This document shows positions 4,581-5,669 of a stretch of 5,669 bases of DNA, piece by piece. The stretch is from the NCBI GenBank assembly GCA_020028595.1, contig JAIBHQ010000101.1, positions 1 through 5,669 on the forward strand, read 5' to 3'. The notes under the pieces were generated by a model that ran no database searches, had not been told where the DNA came from, and saw only the letters and a list, made by a program, of their open reading frames with translations. The DNA comes from Nitrospirota bacterium. Lineage in GTDB: Bacteria > Nitrospirota > Nitrospiria > Nitrospirales > Nitrospiraceae. Numbering within the stretch: the first letter of the stretch is position 1; every line of letters starts with the position of its first letter. The position numbers were made by a program, and so were the translations under genes.

Positions 4581-5669
4581 ATGGGCCACAAAAATTTCCT
4601 GTTCACGTCCGAATCGGTCACAGAAGGACATCCGGACAAGATCGCCGATCAGATTTCCGACGCCATCCTGGACTCCATGCTCGCCCAGGATAAATTCAGC
4701 CGGGTCGCCTGCGAGACCATCCTGACCACCGGCATCGCCTTCGTCGCCGGGGAGATTTCCACCAAGGCCTATGTTGAAATTCCCGACCTGGTCCGCAGCG
4801 TCATCAAGGACGTAGGCTACACGGACGCGCGCTGGGGCTTCGACTACCATACCTGCTCGATTCTGACCGCGATTCATAACCAGTCATCGGACATCGCCCA
4901 GGGTGTGGATTCGGGCGGCGCCGGCGACCAGGGCCTCATGTTCGGCTACGCCTCGAACGAGACCGACGAGCTCATGCCCATGCCGATCGTGCTGGCGCAT
5001 CGCCTGACCCGCCGGCTGGCGGAAGTGCGGAAGAAAAAAATCCTGCCCTGGGTCCTGCCGGACGGCAAGTCGCAAGTGACAATTGAATATCGTGATGGAA
5101 GACCGGCGCGTGTGGACACCATCGTCGTCTCCACCCAGCACATGGACAACGTGACCAACAAGAAGATCGAGAAGGACATCATCGAGAAAGTCATCAAGCC
5201 GGTCATGCCCAAGGGCATCTTCGACCCGGTCAGCGTGAAGTACCACATCAATCCGACCGGCCGGTTCGTCGTCGGCGGGCCGATGGGCGACACGGGCCTC
5301 ACCGGCCGCAAGATCATCGTGGACACCTACGGCGGCGTGGGCAGCCACGGCGGCGGGGCGTTTTCAGGGAAGGACCCCAGCAAGGTGGACCGCTCGGCCT
5401 CCTACATGGCCCGCTACATCGCCAAGAACCTCGTGGCGGCCGGATTGTCCGACAAGTGCGAGATCCAGCTCGCCTACGCGATCGGCGTGGCCGACCCGGT
5501 CTCGATCCTGATCCATACGAAGGATACCGAAAACGTCGAGATTGAACTCATCGACAAGCTCGTCCGCAAACACTTCCCCATGACCCCGCGCGGCATCATC
5601 GAGCACCTCAAGCTGCGCCGGCCCATCTACCGGGCGACCGCGGCCTACGGGCACTTCGGCCGCAACGAG
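4581..5669 (+). CDS. metK: S-adenosylmethionine synthetase (methionine adenosyltransferase), 3' end cut by the window
   Basis: 363 codons are present, open to the window edge. MetK is usually about 380-400 residues, so only the last 20-30 are missing. It makes S-adenosylmethionine from methionine and ATP in the cytoplasm. The N-terminus [16 protein letters not shown] (9-24) carries the ATP/Mg2+ residues His17 and Asp19. Signature 1, [11 protein letters not shown], is at 113-123. Further marks are the segment [20 protein letters not shown] (224-243) and the glycine-rich signature 2, GGGAFSGKD (257-265), with Lys264. All motifs are intact. The start is the ATG with AAGGAG just upstream. It is divergent from the ccs operon and has its own promoter. 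No functional link to cytochrome c maturation is evident from the sequence. Confidence 0.97.
   Translation, partial: MGHKNFLFTSESVTEGHPDKIADQISDAILDSMLAQDKFSRVACETILTTGIAFVAGEISTKAYVEIPDLVRSVIKDVGYTDARWGFDYHTCSILTAIHNQSSDIAQGVDSGGAGDQGLMFGYASNETDELMPMPIVLAHRLTRRLAEVRKKKILPWVLPDGKSQVTIEYRDGRPARVDTIVVSTQHMDNVTNKKIEKDIIEKVIKPVMPKGIFDPVSVKYHINPTGRFVVGGPMGDTGLTGRKIIVDTYGGVGSHGGGAFSGKDPSKVDRSASYMARYIAKNLVAAGLSDKCEIQLAYAIGVADPVSILIHTKDTENVEIELIDKLVRKHFPMTPRGIIEHLKLRRPIYRATAAYGHFGRNE

Overview
The window is GC-rich bacterial DNA carrying most of a system II (Ccs/Res type) cytochrome c maturation locus, followed by the start of S-adenosylmethionine synthetase on the opposite strand. System II genes, two membrane/TlpA-type thioredoxins and the overall sequence character would fit a Nitrospirota (Nitrospira-like) organism. 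That placement is an impression from gene content and protein flavour, not the result of a search.

Layout. Positions 2-196 (+) are the C-terminal end of a CcdA/DsbD-type membrane thiol transporter. Positions 197-610 are a convergent intergenic region with no convincing gene. It holds a weak terminator-like hairpin with a T-tract and two near-identical 23-bp direct repeats 232 bp apart. Positions 611-4259 (-) are a four-gene operon transcribed right to left: resB/ccs1 (4259-2793), ccsA/resC (2708-1785), a membrane-anchored TlpA/ResA-like thioredoxin (1686-1057), and a second TlpA-like thioredoxin (1060-611) that overlaps the first by ATGA. Positions 4260-4580 are a divergent promoter region with a TTGACA-type promoter for each side. 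Positions 4581-5669 (+) are metK, cut by the window edge about 20-30 residues before its expected end.

How the genes work together. ResB and CcsA form the membrane complex that moves heme across the membrane and attaches it to apocytochrome c CXXCH motifs. CcdA passes reducing power from cytoplasmic thioredoxin to a periplasm-facing TlpA/ResA thioredoxin, which keeps the CXXCH cysteines reduced. All these parts are present, with ccdA facing the others tail to tail. MetK makes S-adenosylmethionine and is a neighbour with no obvious link to cytochrome c.

The most unusual structure is in the two intercistronic gaps of the ccs operon. Each is filled by an inverted repeat built on an exact 7-bp period: four TCAGCNN units facing four copies of the complement at 2726-2788, and four GTCANNN units facing four copies of the complement at 1700-1774. 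The two share architecture and a similar central spacer, but not the heptad core. They look like two members of a family of heptad-based palindromic repeats. Other points of interest are the tandem thioredoxins, which look like a split or frameshifted two-domain protein, and operator-like repeats at both divergent promoters.
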